Source of the DNA: Mesaphorura yosii
Lineage: Eukaryota; Arthropoda; Collembola; Poduromorpha; Tullbergiidae
DNA length: 46,783 bases
Reading direction: 5' to 3'
Assembly: GCA_009869945.1 (NCBI GenBank)
Contig: WIXG01000496.1
Span: forward strand, 1 to 46,783
The notes beneath the pieces are model-generated. The model was not told the DNA's origin. It worked only from the letters and a program-made list of their open reading frames with translations, and searched no databases. Below are positions 14,571 to 24,077 of this stretch, piece after piece; the stretch's first letter is position 1, and each line of letters begins with the position of its first letter. The translations under genes were made by a program, and so were the position numbers.

Positions 14571-15121
14571 CTGGGTACCGGTCTCATCTTCGTCTATGCA
14601 TCTGCCCTCCAGCATCCAACTCCAACCACCCGGGTAACTCCAGCCGGCTGGTATTTTGTCCGAAAGTACAAGTTGTCATTATACCGGACAGTCTTGACGA
14701 TACTTTTCATCATCCACTAAAAAGATGAAATAGAATTCGTCTTCTTTGTCATTCTTCTTCGGGGTCGAACTTTTCATACTCTTGCCAGGTTGGGTTGGGA
14801 CATTGTATTGGGACAATTGGGAGATGCAGATGGACGGAGATCAGAGACACTAAATTCTCTGTCGTCGGCTTGTGCAAATTGCTTGTAGAACAGCATCAAC
14901 AACGGAAAACGAGCGTTTCACAAGCAGAAAACGATGCCGAAGTTTGGCGGCCGAGTTTTTGCATCTGCCATAATTTTGCAATATCCCCTTTCCTTTCTGT
15001 CGCCGTAAACCTGCCAATTTTTCACTATATACTCAGTATCATCGTTGGTAATTTCTTTGTCAGCTCTACCTTTTCCACTCCAAGCCGTCAATTGGTGGAT
15101 CAGGCATCAAAGGAGGCTGAG

Positions 15122-15284
15122 GGAAGGGTTCCCGATCGGTACTCTATGTTTGCACAGAAACCTGCACTGTGCAGCGGGGAAGGAGAATGAAGGAAGGGTT
15201 CGGGCTTTGCCTTGGGTTTCTTTTCGAATCCAGTCTATATATTTGCATTTGCGAAATTCAGAACGAGCAGGCGGAGGAAGGGTT
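15122..15284 (+). repeat. Three dispersed GGAAGGGTT copies
   Basis: The nonamer GGAAGGGTT occurs at 15122-15130, 15192-15200 and 15276-15284, each in a purine-rich context. A CTGCAC-T-GTGCAG palindrome (15162-15174) sits between the first two copies. Several frames remain open across this stretch without recognisable protein content, so it is recorded only as a local repeat. Confidence 0.45.
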
Positions 15285-16115
15285 TTCGCACTCGGGATTC
15301 ATCTCCTACATTTGCACCCTCATCGCCACCGTCACCACTCAGCTAGCGCCAATCCGACACCATCAGCAGCTCATCAACAACGCAAAATAGTCTGATATAC
15401 GCGAATTCCTTTGTTCGATTTTATGAGTCTCGGGTACCATGATTGTTTCATCTCTACATTACGAGGATATGTGCAAGATCTGGCCGAGGCTTCGGGACGC
15501 GTTTTCACATTTTCTGCAAGCTGTGAACATTTCCAGTTAGTCATTTCAAACGAGACGCATCTCCCGATGTGTTAAGTTCAAGAAATTAGAAAAATTTCGA
15601 GAATTGAGTGAATTTTTCAGTTCAGCTTTCAGGAAACGTTCTCGACCCAGTGTTAAAAAGCTCAGTCACCATTTTTAAACAATTTCCTTCATAATTTTTA
15701 CGGAAGACAGGCTGAAATAAAATTTAAGTAAACAACGCTAACGTGATCCGACGCGATGTGCACTTTCTGAAGGGACAAACTCGTCAAACGACGATTAATT
15801 GATGATCAGTGGATTAAAACGTGAGAATTTGACTGATATTGACGTAAATGTCCATCATAAAGTTCATTAGCGAAGGCTGCAAGGGTCAAAGGTTGAGTTC
15901 ATTGCATTTTATTTGAGATAAACCTTTGGTTTCTTAACTTTGCATGCCTCTTTATTCTCAATCCACTCCAGTAATCAGTTCATTCTCCATTTTTGCCTCG
16001 CGTTGAAAAGTTTCAAAGCAAACCAACTCTCGAAATTCGTCACAAAAACTCAGCTTAAGCAGTGATCAATTGTGCAAATTCGCAGAGATTCAATGGTCAA
16101 CACGGAATCAACAAA

Positions 16116-17699
16116 ATGGCTCCTCGTGGCTCGTCGCGAAAGAAAAGAAAAGGGCGTAATAAGTCTTCCGGAGGTGGTAATAAGTCAAAAGCCGGAGAAG
16201 CTGCGCCTGGAAATGTCGTTCAAGCATCACGTGCACCTCCGCCGCAGCCCCCGGTTGAAGGCATTCCTTCAGCAATTCCTGGAGTCGACGATGGGTATGG
16301 GCACATGCATAAGATTGTGCTTCAAGGTATGCTGGCGTCTGGAGTTCTCCATGCGGGAGGAGTTAAACGACTCTTTTATGGAGCTTGCACGTATCTTAAT
16401 CGTAAGGAGACCATTTAAAGAATTTGGTAGCTAATGACAGAATTAGTCCACGGTTTTACAGTGCCTCCAGAAGAAAGAACAGGTCTGCCCTACATCCAGA
16501 AGATTGTACACGAAATTAACGAGAAAACTATCCCGTATGATTTCTGTATAAAATCAATCACATGTGAAATGACGGGGAGAAAGTACTACATCCTTCTGAT
16601 CACGGTAGAGAAATCAATTCTCAAGTAAGCAAATCATTACAATTTAAATCATAATTTGGCATTGGAATGAAGTTTTTATTCGAAGATTACAGACATTTTT
16701 CTCAGAACTTGAAGTTGAATTGTTCAATTTGTCTGTACGCGGAATCCTGAAGAGCAACACGTTCAGTGTCCCGATCATGGAGTTGATCAATTACGCACTC
16801 CAAACTCAGCTCCGTGGAAAAGTTGAAGATGCAGAGAACTTTCTGAATAAATTGGTCAGAATGAAGTACTTTCTCAAGATGGCAATTCCTGTAAGTATGA
16901 ACACAGTCTCGCAGCCACTTGAGTAATTTGGAGCACGCAGCCTTTCAATCTTTACAATATATTTTGTGTTGTGCAGGGAAGGAATGAACTTGAAGTCAGT
17001 CTTGCTTTCCGAGGAATTCGTGAATTCGAACCGACTTTGCGAGAATTGTTCCCAGGCGCACTCGTAAGCTGTCATCTCTGCAAAACCGTTTTGCTTCATG
17101 TAAGAAAGTTATTCGCGATTGATTCAATTTGTAGTAAATAACGTACCACATTTGTGACCGCTCACATTGTCACACAGGGATTCGCGTGTCCAATCTGCCG
17201 AGTGGTTGTACACCGTCATTGTTATGAAAAGTCTATGAGGACGGGGAACAGAGGATGTCCGAGCTGCGAAACGCTATTGTGGGGTGACAAGAAAAAGCTC
17301 CTTCTGCGCACGCGTGACTTGGACTCGTACGCTATTCCAGCTGAACTTAGCGAGGGCGAAGAAAGGTTATCTGACAGCGGTTCGGATTCGGATGCAGGAA
17401 TGGCTCTGGGTGAAGGGCAAATGCAGTCAATTTTTGATGTACTCCGTTCGTTGTCGCCGCCACCGGCATCACCTACTGAAGTAGAAGTAGGCACAAATCA
17501 ACCAATAGAGACGGTCTTGGAGCATCTTTTGCCGGAACCAGTGGCTGGACCGTCCAGGTTGGCGAATGTTCCTGGCGGTAGACCAAATGAGTTTCTTGGG
17601 CGAGCTGATGTAAGCAATTACTCAGACTCCGATTCCGAGGACGAGGCTGGTGAACAGAATTGCATGGAAGCACTGGATTTAAGAATAAGGAAAACCTGA
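16116..17699 (+). CDS. NSMCE1: NSE1-like RING subunit of the SMC5-SMC6 complex
   Basis: Model: join(16116..16401, 16462..16624, 16686..16890, 16977..17099, 17178..17699), 432 codons plus TGA, one frame throughout. NSE1 belongs to the SMC5-SMC6 complex, where its RING-like domain with the MAGE-type NSE3 supports ubiquitin ligase activity in DNA repair. The NSE1 fold spans residues about 61-245: YGHMHKIVLQ start, MTGRKYYIL strand, then LAFRGIREFEPTLRE before the RING. The C4HC3 variant RING has C250, C253, C263, C266, H271, C274, C286 and C289. The start ATG lies in a good context (AACAAAATGG). Exon 3 uses an AAG acceptor at 16683-16685, because the nearby TACAG (AG at 16691-16692) breaks the frame. 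The protein is longer than usual (human about 270 residues), with a basic, Pro-rich N-terminal tail of about 60 residues and an acidic Ser/Asp-rich C-terminal tail of about 135. Confidence 0.9.
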
Positions 17700-17856
17700 G
17701 AATTGAAATTGTAGCGTGGATTGGAAATGGAAGTACAGTTTCGCTTTGGATTGAGCCTAGGGTTTGATATCTAATTTTTTCGAAAGCTAATTCTTTGCAT
17801 TTCAGCAGCAGCATTAGTTGCTAGTTGCCAGTATTATGGTTAGAACAATAGATAGA

Positions 17857-17862
17857 AATAAA
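17857..17862 (+). terminator. Poly(A) signal for the NSE1-like gene
   Basis: AATAAA lies about 160 bp after the NSE1 stop codon. It is the first canonical signal downstream and marks the likely 3' end. Confidence 0.6.
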
Positions 17863-18471
17863 TGTTGTGCAATGGAATTTTGTATTGACCTGTGCAATTT
17901 AAGCTGTCAAAAAACAGTATTAATGAATCACGAATTTCACGAAGTCTTTCTTCGGACGTATTAGGTTGCACTTAAAGCAACGTTAGAAAATTATTAATCA
18001 CTATAATGGAAGCAAGGATAGAAAACGTGTTGTTTAGTGTCGTCGCTTTGTAGTGGTTGAGTCCTTAGCATGGACCCTAATTTATTATCGTCGACGGCAT
18101 TGCAATGTATTAGTGCAATTTGGTACTTGAGACCATGGGACGTGTAATATTTGAATATTCTGGAGTGCAATTAACTCAAAGAAGGCTGGGGAGGGCACTG
18201 CAAAGGGCGATGGTGGAATTATCTAGCATTGTAATTTTGGGAGTGGGAACTATTATAAATAGGTTTAATGTTATAAAACTTAAAATGAATAAATATGCTG
18301 GATTTGGTGTTGGATTCGTAGCGTCACCACAATTGTGACATGCACTAATCAATGGGCAGAGTACATGATTCGAAATTGATTCGCCAGTTTACTTTAGTCG
18401 CATTTTACCCCGTGCAAGCCACCCTCAATGTCGAAAATAGGCTAGATTTTTTTTTGCAGTGCATTTGCGTA
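17863..18471. other. Intergenic, nothing convincing
   Basis: This lies between the NSE1 poly(A) signal and the lectin-like fragment. A TATA-like word (TATAAATA) lies near 18255, but no transcript can be attached to it. No coding exon is recognised. Confidence 0.4.
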
Positions 18472-18818
18472 TCAGGGCTCGTGACAGTTCCTCGTGGCAG
18501 TTGCTATCTTCTGTCTACTAAAAACCAAAGCCACAATACCACAAACAATGTCATTGGGCGCAACACAATTAAACCATAGATTTCCTGTGCCATTTAACTC
18601 AATGTCTTCCTTCCACAAATTATAGGTTCCAGTCCTATCCAGGCTTGCTCTGTTAGTGCCAGCTAGCCAGGCGGTTCTTTTCCTGTCATTTTGTGAACAC
18701 ATATGGGGTATCAAGTTACGCACAAGCTGGGCGTTCGATATTGATTTTTCCGTTGCGAGTCTCGACGGAGCTGAGTGCACTGTTGCACTGCAACTCCACA
18801 ATAACATTTGAATTCTGA
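18472..18818 (-). pseudogene. C-type-lectin-like domain fragment
   Basis: A minus-strand frame of 111 codons (ATG 18807-18805, TGA near 18472) reads like most of a C-type lectin domain. It has an early SRLATEKS motif (the usual grLAt..s), then a central AWLAGTN strand (the usual fWigGtn), then W-containing GTYNLW and GNLW segments, and late cysteines (NCV, CGIVALVF, RNC). A plausible acceptor (GTTTCAG) lies just upstream of the ATG on the minus strand. The expected terminal ICE-like strand is missing: the frame stops right after CHEP. No neighbouring exon with a signal peptide was found. It may be a single exon of a lectin gene or a decayed copy; the early stop favours the latter. The assignment rests on motif spacing remembered from the family, not on a search. 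Confidence 0.4.
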
Positions 18819-18995
18819 TCCTGAAACTGAACTGTTTAGTTAAAGTTTCTTCGAGTTCTTTAATGCACTTGTGTTTGGGTTATGGAGTGCGTGGCACACT
18901 GGCCCATTTCCCAATTTAAACGAAAGAATCTCTCAATAAAAGTAATGCTGCTAAGGAGTGATAAGTGAAATCGGATTGCCTTCACTGTGTAAATC

Positions 18996-20551
18996 ATGGC
19001 GCTAACAGACCCATTGCTAAAGGAGCTGAAAAGTAAGTAAAGAAAGAGCATTTTCCCCATTTACCCATCATGTAATTGGATTTCTCCCCAGTATGAGAAT
19101 TACGGGAGGAATGTCTATTGCGTTCTCTCTTTCTGTCCAGGTTACATCGCAATCATTGTTCAAACTGGACCTGACTCACTTGACGAGCACGGTGATTTAG
19201 TTTTTTCATTGTGCTATTGTCTGGAGCACATCTTCGCGAAAGGTTTGAAGCGTCATGAAGGATTTACTCCATGGAAAACGGATGCATTTCAATGGTTCTA
19301 TCAGTTAGTTCGGAAGTATCACAAGTATGTTATTAAGACTCTCGTAGCCTTGACCTTCAATACTTACTAATATTCCTACTGCATGCCTGTTTCTCTTAGA
19401 ATTTTACCTCTGGAGTTCAAACTGATATTTGACCAAGTACTCGCGAACCCGAAGACACAGACACCAATTGGAAAGACAAGATATCTCATACGAGCATGCC
19501 TGAAGAAAAAATGCCTGCACATACCAATTCAATTTCATATTGAGAACGAAGACTATCTGAATCCGAACCTGCACATTAATTATAATCCAACGAACTCCGT
19601 CATGGGACACGAAATCCTTGTACAGATCTTTTATTCATTAGTCGAGCAGCTAAGTTTTTACAACTTCGCGTTTGACTTGTCAAATTCTTCATTCCTGGAT
19701 GAATCATGGCAGCTGCCCAAAGTTATCAGAACAGAAATGGTTCCGTGCCGACAGGTTGGCCTTACGTTAGGATTTCCGCTCGGATTTGCAGTCATTGTGG
19801 AAATACTGGAGAATAGTTGTGCAGCTGAACTCGTAAGTCCTTCTGAAATGGACGAAATACCTTCACCTTCGTCCTACCTTTCCTTTTACCTCATACAGTT
19901 CGATTAATCATATGGCTAACGAAACTGAATTTTTTTTGCATAGAAGAATCAGTTCAGTATTGAGATTGGCGATATTCTTGACGAAATCAACGGGCTTTGT
20001 GCACGGCATTTGTTTGGGGCGAAAATTGACGAGCTCTTCAAGAAGGTGCGATCTCAGCCATTTCAATTGAGCTTCATAAAGGTAACATTCGATTCGAAAT
20101 GACTTGCTTGCGTCTTATTCACCATCTGCTCGACGTTTCAAGCAGTTAATTACATCATTTCTTCTTGCAGGGCCGAAACCAAAAGACTGGTCAAGTTTAT
20201 TTGCCTGTTATAAAGCTATACCGGATTTTGGGACTAGATCCACTTATACTTGCTGACAGTATCAGCCGTTCCGCATCCAGAGAATGCGGAGACTGCCTCA
20301 GACCATCGCCATCAAATGACTGTGTTCAAGAGTCTTCTAGCCGAGCTCTAAAACGAGAGTCAAGTCAGGGCAATCGTACGACCACTCAGAAATCAGAAAG
20401 CCATACGGATGCGGACGAAGACGCGCTGCAGAAGAATCCACCAGCATCTAGTCCGAGCGGCTGCCCGCAATCTCAGAATAATAATTCGTCTCCCGCGTCA
20501 GCGTTGAACCTGCAAATGTACAATCCCGATGCGGATCAATTAATTGTTTAA
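18996..20551 (+). CDS. RUN-domain protein with PDZ-like segment
   Basis: Model: join(18996..19032, 19141..19324, 19400..19832, 19944..20081, 20171..20551), 390 codons plus TAA, frame kept at all junctions. Residues about 10-165 match a RUN domain. A short helix (LVFSLCYCLEHIFAKGLK) is followed by a conserved Trp/Phe stretch, then a GKTRYLIRACL helix and a closing FNLDL-like helix (YNFAFDLSNSSF). RUN domains act as adaptors for small GTPases and motors in membrane traffic. Residues about 170-265 then look PDZ-like: an LGF-containing carboxylate-loop-like start (VGLTLGFPLGF), a VEILENSCAAEL strand-turn, IGDILDEING (typical PDZ GDxIlxvNG) and a final LSFIKGR strand. The last 110 residues are Ser/Pro-rich and end in the hydrophobic QLIV. 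The exact family member is not recognised. The RUN call is fairly firm; the PDZ-like call is an inference. Confidence 0.75.
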
Positions 20552-20701
20552 CTTTTTAAACTTATCAAACTTGAATCTAAGAATCTGGAATCTCTAAAGG
20601 GGTCAACTCAAACTTGAGCGTCCTGTCTTTCGCGTACATATTTTGTTTCTCATAGTTTGTGTCATTGACCGTCGTGTACCTCTGACTTATCAATCAATAC
20701 A

Positions 20702-20707
20702 AATAAA
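20702..20707 (+). terminator. Poly(A) signal for the RUN-domain gene
   Basis: AATAAA about 150 bp after the stop at 20551, with no other gene between. Confidence 0.55.
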
Positions 20708-21174
20708 ATTACTACTTCTCTTCTCCCTTTCCTTCTCACTTGGACTAGAATGCCTTATCAGTCGAGGGGCTGTGTTTGGCACTCAACTTTTCTCTTTGTC
20801 AATACGAGAGGTAATTTATAAATTGCATTTATTGAAGAAGCATGTCTCCTCTAATGGGAAACTTCACCCTAACGGGAACCTTTGCATGCGAATAAGTATT
20901 TTAGGCAAGTTAATTATCTGTAAAATATCGCTGGGTTTGAGTGTGTCTTTCACAGTTGCTGGATAGTTTTCAGTACGACACCTTAGATTCGACTTGGAGT
21001 TAATTTTCTTATAAATTCTCTTGTACGCTCAGTATTCGCATTCGCCTCATTCGTGCACCCTGTCGGTAGTTTATTCTCGTAAACTTTGTACTCAAGGTCG
21101 TAGTGATTTTGCATCAACTAAATTCAGATTTCATTTGACTATTGGCGAAGATCATCCAACGTGACCGACTCGGA
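20708..21174. other. Intergenic, nothing convincing
   Basis: AT-rich spacer between the RUN-domain gene and the next plus-strand locus; it may hold that locus's promoter and 5' UTR. No coding exon was recognised. Confidence 0.4.
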
Positions 21175-22066
21175 ATGGGTAAGCGATCATGTAATATAAG
21201 AATCACTTCATGTATGCTAAGATGCAAGGGTCGTTTTTCTGTCCCAGTCAAGGCACTCACGTCCCATCCACGCCGAACAAGACGCCCATGGCTTAGCAAG
21301 CATATTAGTCGCCAAATAACACAAACAAATCGCACTAATATGCCAAGACGTAACGCTTACTTGCGAGCCGTGGAGATAATTAAGCAGGAAGATGATCTCG
21401 CCATTGTTATTAAACGAAAACGGAAGAGGAAGACCTTCGAGGATCGAAGTCAAATGCAAATCCTTGGCGGACACCCAAGACCGGAGCGCTCGAAGGCAGC
21501 AAAGGCTCCACAATGTAATCGAATTCGAGAAGTTTGAGGATCGCAACAAGATCACCATCTTCACCGTGCACACCTGCTGGAAGAAAGAATCGTCGCAAGC
21601 CCCCTGAGTCTCCTTCAAGATCCAAATCACCGAACACAGCTGGGAGATTAACTGGATCGAAAAGCTTCTTACTATCAAAGCGTCAGGCTCCAAGTTCTAC
21701 CCGAGCCAAGATTCCAAAGGTGTTTCAGTACGTTCAATGCCAATAAAGGCGAAGGCATTGTTAAGGTTTACATTTGACATATCTGTGAACATATTTCCAG
21801 ATCTTCTGATGAATGTTACAAAGCTAACGACGCTTCGGCAAAGCCTCCGCTTGGTTGACGGCGATGTCGCAGACGTGGCAAAAGGATGCTCTTCTATCGA
21901 AAGAAACCTCACAAGACTCAATGAACCTCACCGCAACTGGACAGCAATTTCAAGTAATTCAGGTGCCAATTTTCCTATTACAGAAAACGATAATCTGGAT
22001 CATCGACCTCAACAGGTTTTCCGTCGAAATATGTGTAAATTCGCAGAAATGGAATACATAAAGTAA
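21175..22066 (+). CDS. Unresolved basic-protein locus (exon structure uncertain)
   Basis: The 5' end looks like a gene. ATGG at 21175-21178 runs into GTAAGC, and a strong acceptor (TTTCTGTCCCAG, AG at 21246-21247) opens a Lys/Arg-rich frame of about 95 codons (VKALTSHPRRTRRPWLSK; KRKRKRK). That frame stops near 21535. Overlapping it, a second frame from ATG 21392 has an RGRP AT-hook-like motif and biased codons around EFEKFEDRNKITIFTVHT, stops at TGA 21605-21607, then reopens as far as TAA 22064-22066. A third frame (21516-21749) encodes an RS/SP-rich stretch (RKPPESPSRSKSPNT). A good acceptor (ATATTTCCAG, ending 21800) suggests a last exon, and AATAAA follows at 22120. I could not join these frames into one model. 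A small basic nuclear protein with unseen introns, or a frameshifted copy, would both fit. No function is assigned. Confidence 0.35.
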
Positions 22067-22119
22067 CTTAATGCTATCTAGCATATTATGAAGAAACTTG
22101 TAAACATTACCACTTAAGG

Positions 22120-22125
22120 AATAAA
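22120..22125 (+). terminator. Poly(A) signal, plus-strand locus
   Basis: AATAAA about 55 bp after the stop at 22066. It supports a plus-strand transcript ending here, facing the CRAL-TRIO gene. Confidence 0.45.
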
Positions 22126-22418
22126 TTAGGTGATGTTTTCTGGAACTCTTCGTAAAGGAATGTTCGAAGCACGATTAATTCGTATGAAACTTATGTTTGT
22201 TGAGTGCATCTCAACGATCTTTGGACTTGACCGTCTCGTCTGCCCACCACGTATGCATTCTTAATTTAATTCAAGAATTTTGACACTGATTCCCACTATT
22301 CGAACGCGAGTGCGCCTTAATTACGATTTAAACGTACTATTTGGTGGATTCCGATTATAAAGTGATAAAGCAGCAAAGTAATTCCAAGTTGGTCGCTGAT
22401 TGTATTGAGTATCTATAT

Positions 22419-22424
22419 TTTATT
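22419..22424 (-). terminator. Poly(A) signal for the CRAL-TRIO gene
   Basis: Plus-strand TTTATT, i.e. AATAAA on the minus strand, about 72 bp after the stop of the CRAL-TRIO gene. Confidence 0.55.
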
Positions 22425-22495
22425 TCGATCATACGAACTAATATCCTTCGCCTATTGAATTGAATCTACGGTTATCCACCAGTAGGTTCAATTAA

Positions 22496-23555
22496 TTACG
22501 TATAGTATTCAGCACACAATCGATTATCCTCCAACAACTTCTGAATTACAGTATGGTCGATTGAGTCCTGGAGTTCCAATGGGCCTCCGATGCAGTTGGG
22601 AAGCGTGGCCACATCCAATTGCTCGCTCTTATGCAGTGAGGCGAGGTCCGAATGCAGATACACGCGACGACGAAGCTTCTTCGGCAAGATTCTCATAAAC
22701 ACTTTAAACAACGGCCAGATTATTCTCGGATGGTTCAGAATGTGAGCGCCTGCCATTTTAGCAGGGAGCTCGGAGCGCATTAGAAATATTGCCCGCTGCA
22801 GTTCCCTGGACGTGACTTGTGTTAAGTGCTTGGGGCTCAAGTGCTGAAGGTCCAGAATGGTCGTGAGACCGTATAACTGCGTGTTCTTGTCCTGCATTGC
22901 CTGTTCTGCCAAGAAGAGGGCGGCCTGTACCACCTGAATTTAAAAAAGGGTTTTTTAATTGGTCGTATGGTCAGAGTGCAGTGCACAATCAACGCAATGA
23001 GGCGAGTTTATTTACCTGTTGAAGGCTAAATTTGCGCGTGTCCCAGAGTCCAGGCCGGAAATATCCAATGATCGACCCGTCCCGCCCCCGTCCACGCAGT
23101 ACGACGCCCATATTCTCTGCGTAAATGGCGCCGAACTCACTTGGGCGAACGTTGAGGAGAATATCCTGGTTTTTCCTGATAACATGGTAGTAGTGCACCA
23201 GCGCCGTATGCGCTCGGGCAACGTTGTACCGTTTCACACGCAGGAATCTCACGAGGAACTCGTCGTCCCTTCTCAGAACTACTTCGTCATCTGCGAAATG
23301 AATCACCATTAGTCGCTTTTCTGCAGTACAATTGCATATACATGCATTGGGTTCATTGGGATAGGACTCACTTTTGAGGAGTTCGCGGAAGCTGGCCAGC
23401 AGTTCTGGTAAAGCGAGCTCTTCTTGACTGAAGGAACGGATGAGCGAGACAGGAGCTGGTGGGAGTGGTTCAGGTTTCAGAATGAAGTCTGTGGCCTCCG
23501 TAGCCTCTGTCGCTTCTTCCGCCTCCTCGCAGTAGTCCAGGTCAAGATGAGACAT
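22496..23555 (-). CDS. CRAL-TRIO domain lipid-transfer protein (clavesin / alpha-TTP-like)
   Basis: Model: complement(join(22496..22933, 23016..23290, 23372..23555)), 298 codons plus stop. The family carries tocopherol, retinoids or phosphoinositides between membranes in the cytosol. After an acidic N-terminus (EEAEEATEATEATD), the CRAL-TRIO-N helices include DDEFLVRFLRVKRYNVARAH at about residues 68-87, the usual charged three-helix segment. The lipid-binding domain follows: IIGYFRPGLWDTRKFSLQQ, ILDLQHLS, then HILNHPRIIWPLFKVFMRIL, ending LPNCIGGPLE, which matches the family's LP.e.GG motif. Total length is typical of insect CRAL-TRIO proteins (about 300). The ligand cannot be predicted from sequence. 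The first intron (23291-23371) is 81 nt, in frame and lacks a stop, so a retained-intron isoform is possible. It is convergent with the plus-strand locus on its left. Confidence 0.9.
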
Positions 23556-23963
23556 CGCTGCTATGTAGGAGTAACTTTTGGGCTAGAAAATACGAACTGC
23601 ACTTGTGCCTGTGTCTGCGTCAGCTTCAACACTGAATTCTTCAGACATCCAGGCTTGGTTGAACAATTCATGATGCACGATGCATTAATTGTTGGGAGTT
23701 GGGACTTTACGCGGCCATGGCCGTGAGCAATGTTAAGGAAGGTGAATAACATGACTCACACTCACACCACTTCAGTTTCAGGGTCAAGCGAGTATACATA
23801 TTTATATGCTGAGTGCGTAGTAAATGCAGCAAAAAACCTTAAGATTATGATTACGGCGGAGTAACTTTCTGTGGCTATGAGGAAAACTTAGCTAAAATGA
23901 AAGATTGTTCCAGTGCAGTGCACATAAATTATGATCACAAGGCTTGTGTTACATGTAGATAAG
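23556..23963. other. CRAL-TRIO upstream region
   Basis: This stretch separates the CRAL-TRIO start codon from the poly(A) signal of the SLC35G gene, also on the minus strand. It must hold the CRAL-TRIO promoter and 5' UTR. No core promoter motif is clear. The word AGTGCAGTGCACA at about 23913 recurs at about 22976 in the second CRAL-TRIO intron. Confidence 0.4.
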
Positions 23964-23969
23964 TTTATT
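23964..23969 (-). terminator. Poly(A) signal for the SLC35G-like gene
   Basis: AATAAA on the minus strand, about 110 bp after the stop at 24078. Confidence 0.55.
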
Positions 23970-24077
23970 GTCAGGTAAGTCATCACATTGCACGCACATA
24001 AAGTCCAGCACCATTTGATCACACATGAAATAACAATATAAAACGACATGCTACAAATAATTATACAATAGAATCAG

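Larger units (their letters stand above)
2270..15837. other. Gene-poor block (~13.5 kb)
   Basis: No ORF here has a recognisable domain, sustained coding character or a supporting exon chain. The longest (around 11.9-12.3 kb and 14.8-15.4 kb) are isolated and unconvincing. The sequence is AT-rich, with many ATTAATT and TGCATG words and simple-sequence patches: GGCGT repeats near 2684, CCAAG repeats near 5515, CGT repeats near 7343 and CAG repeats near 7549. A 17-nt palindrome, CAGCGGCT-G-AGCCGCTG, lies at 11182-11198. The block lies upstream of the minus-strand gene at 1129-2269 and of NSE1, so it may hold regulatory DNA or untranslated exons, but none can be pinned down by eye. Confidence 0.5.

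Noticed and set aside
14795..15395. Overlapping ORFs of 131 and 116 codons
   Set aside because: Frames are open in parallel over purine-rich repeat sequence; there is no domain, and the first starts from a non-ATG codon.
21605..21607. TGA as a possible selenocysteine codon
   Set aside because: The surrounding frame continues after the TGA, but there is no Cys-homologue context or recognisable SECIS-like element, and competing frames make recoding the least economical reading.
21217..21693. 158-codon minus-strand ORF
   Set aside because: It lies opposite the plus-strand basic-protein locus, where open frames occur on both strands. Its hydrophobic, Cys/Leu-rich product looks like reverse-complement composition, and no splice or poly(A) signal supports it.
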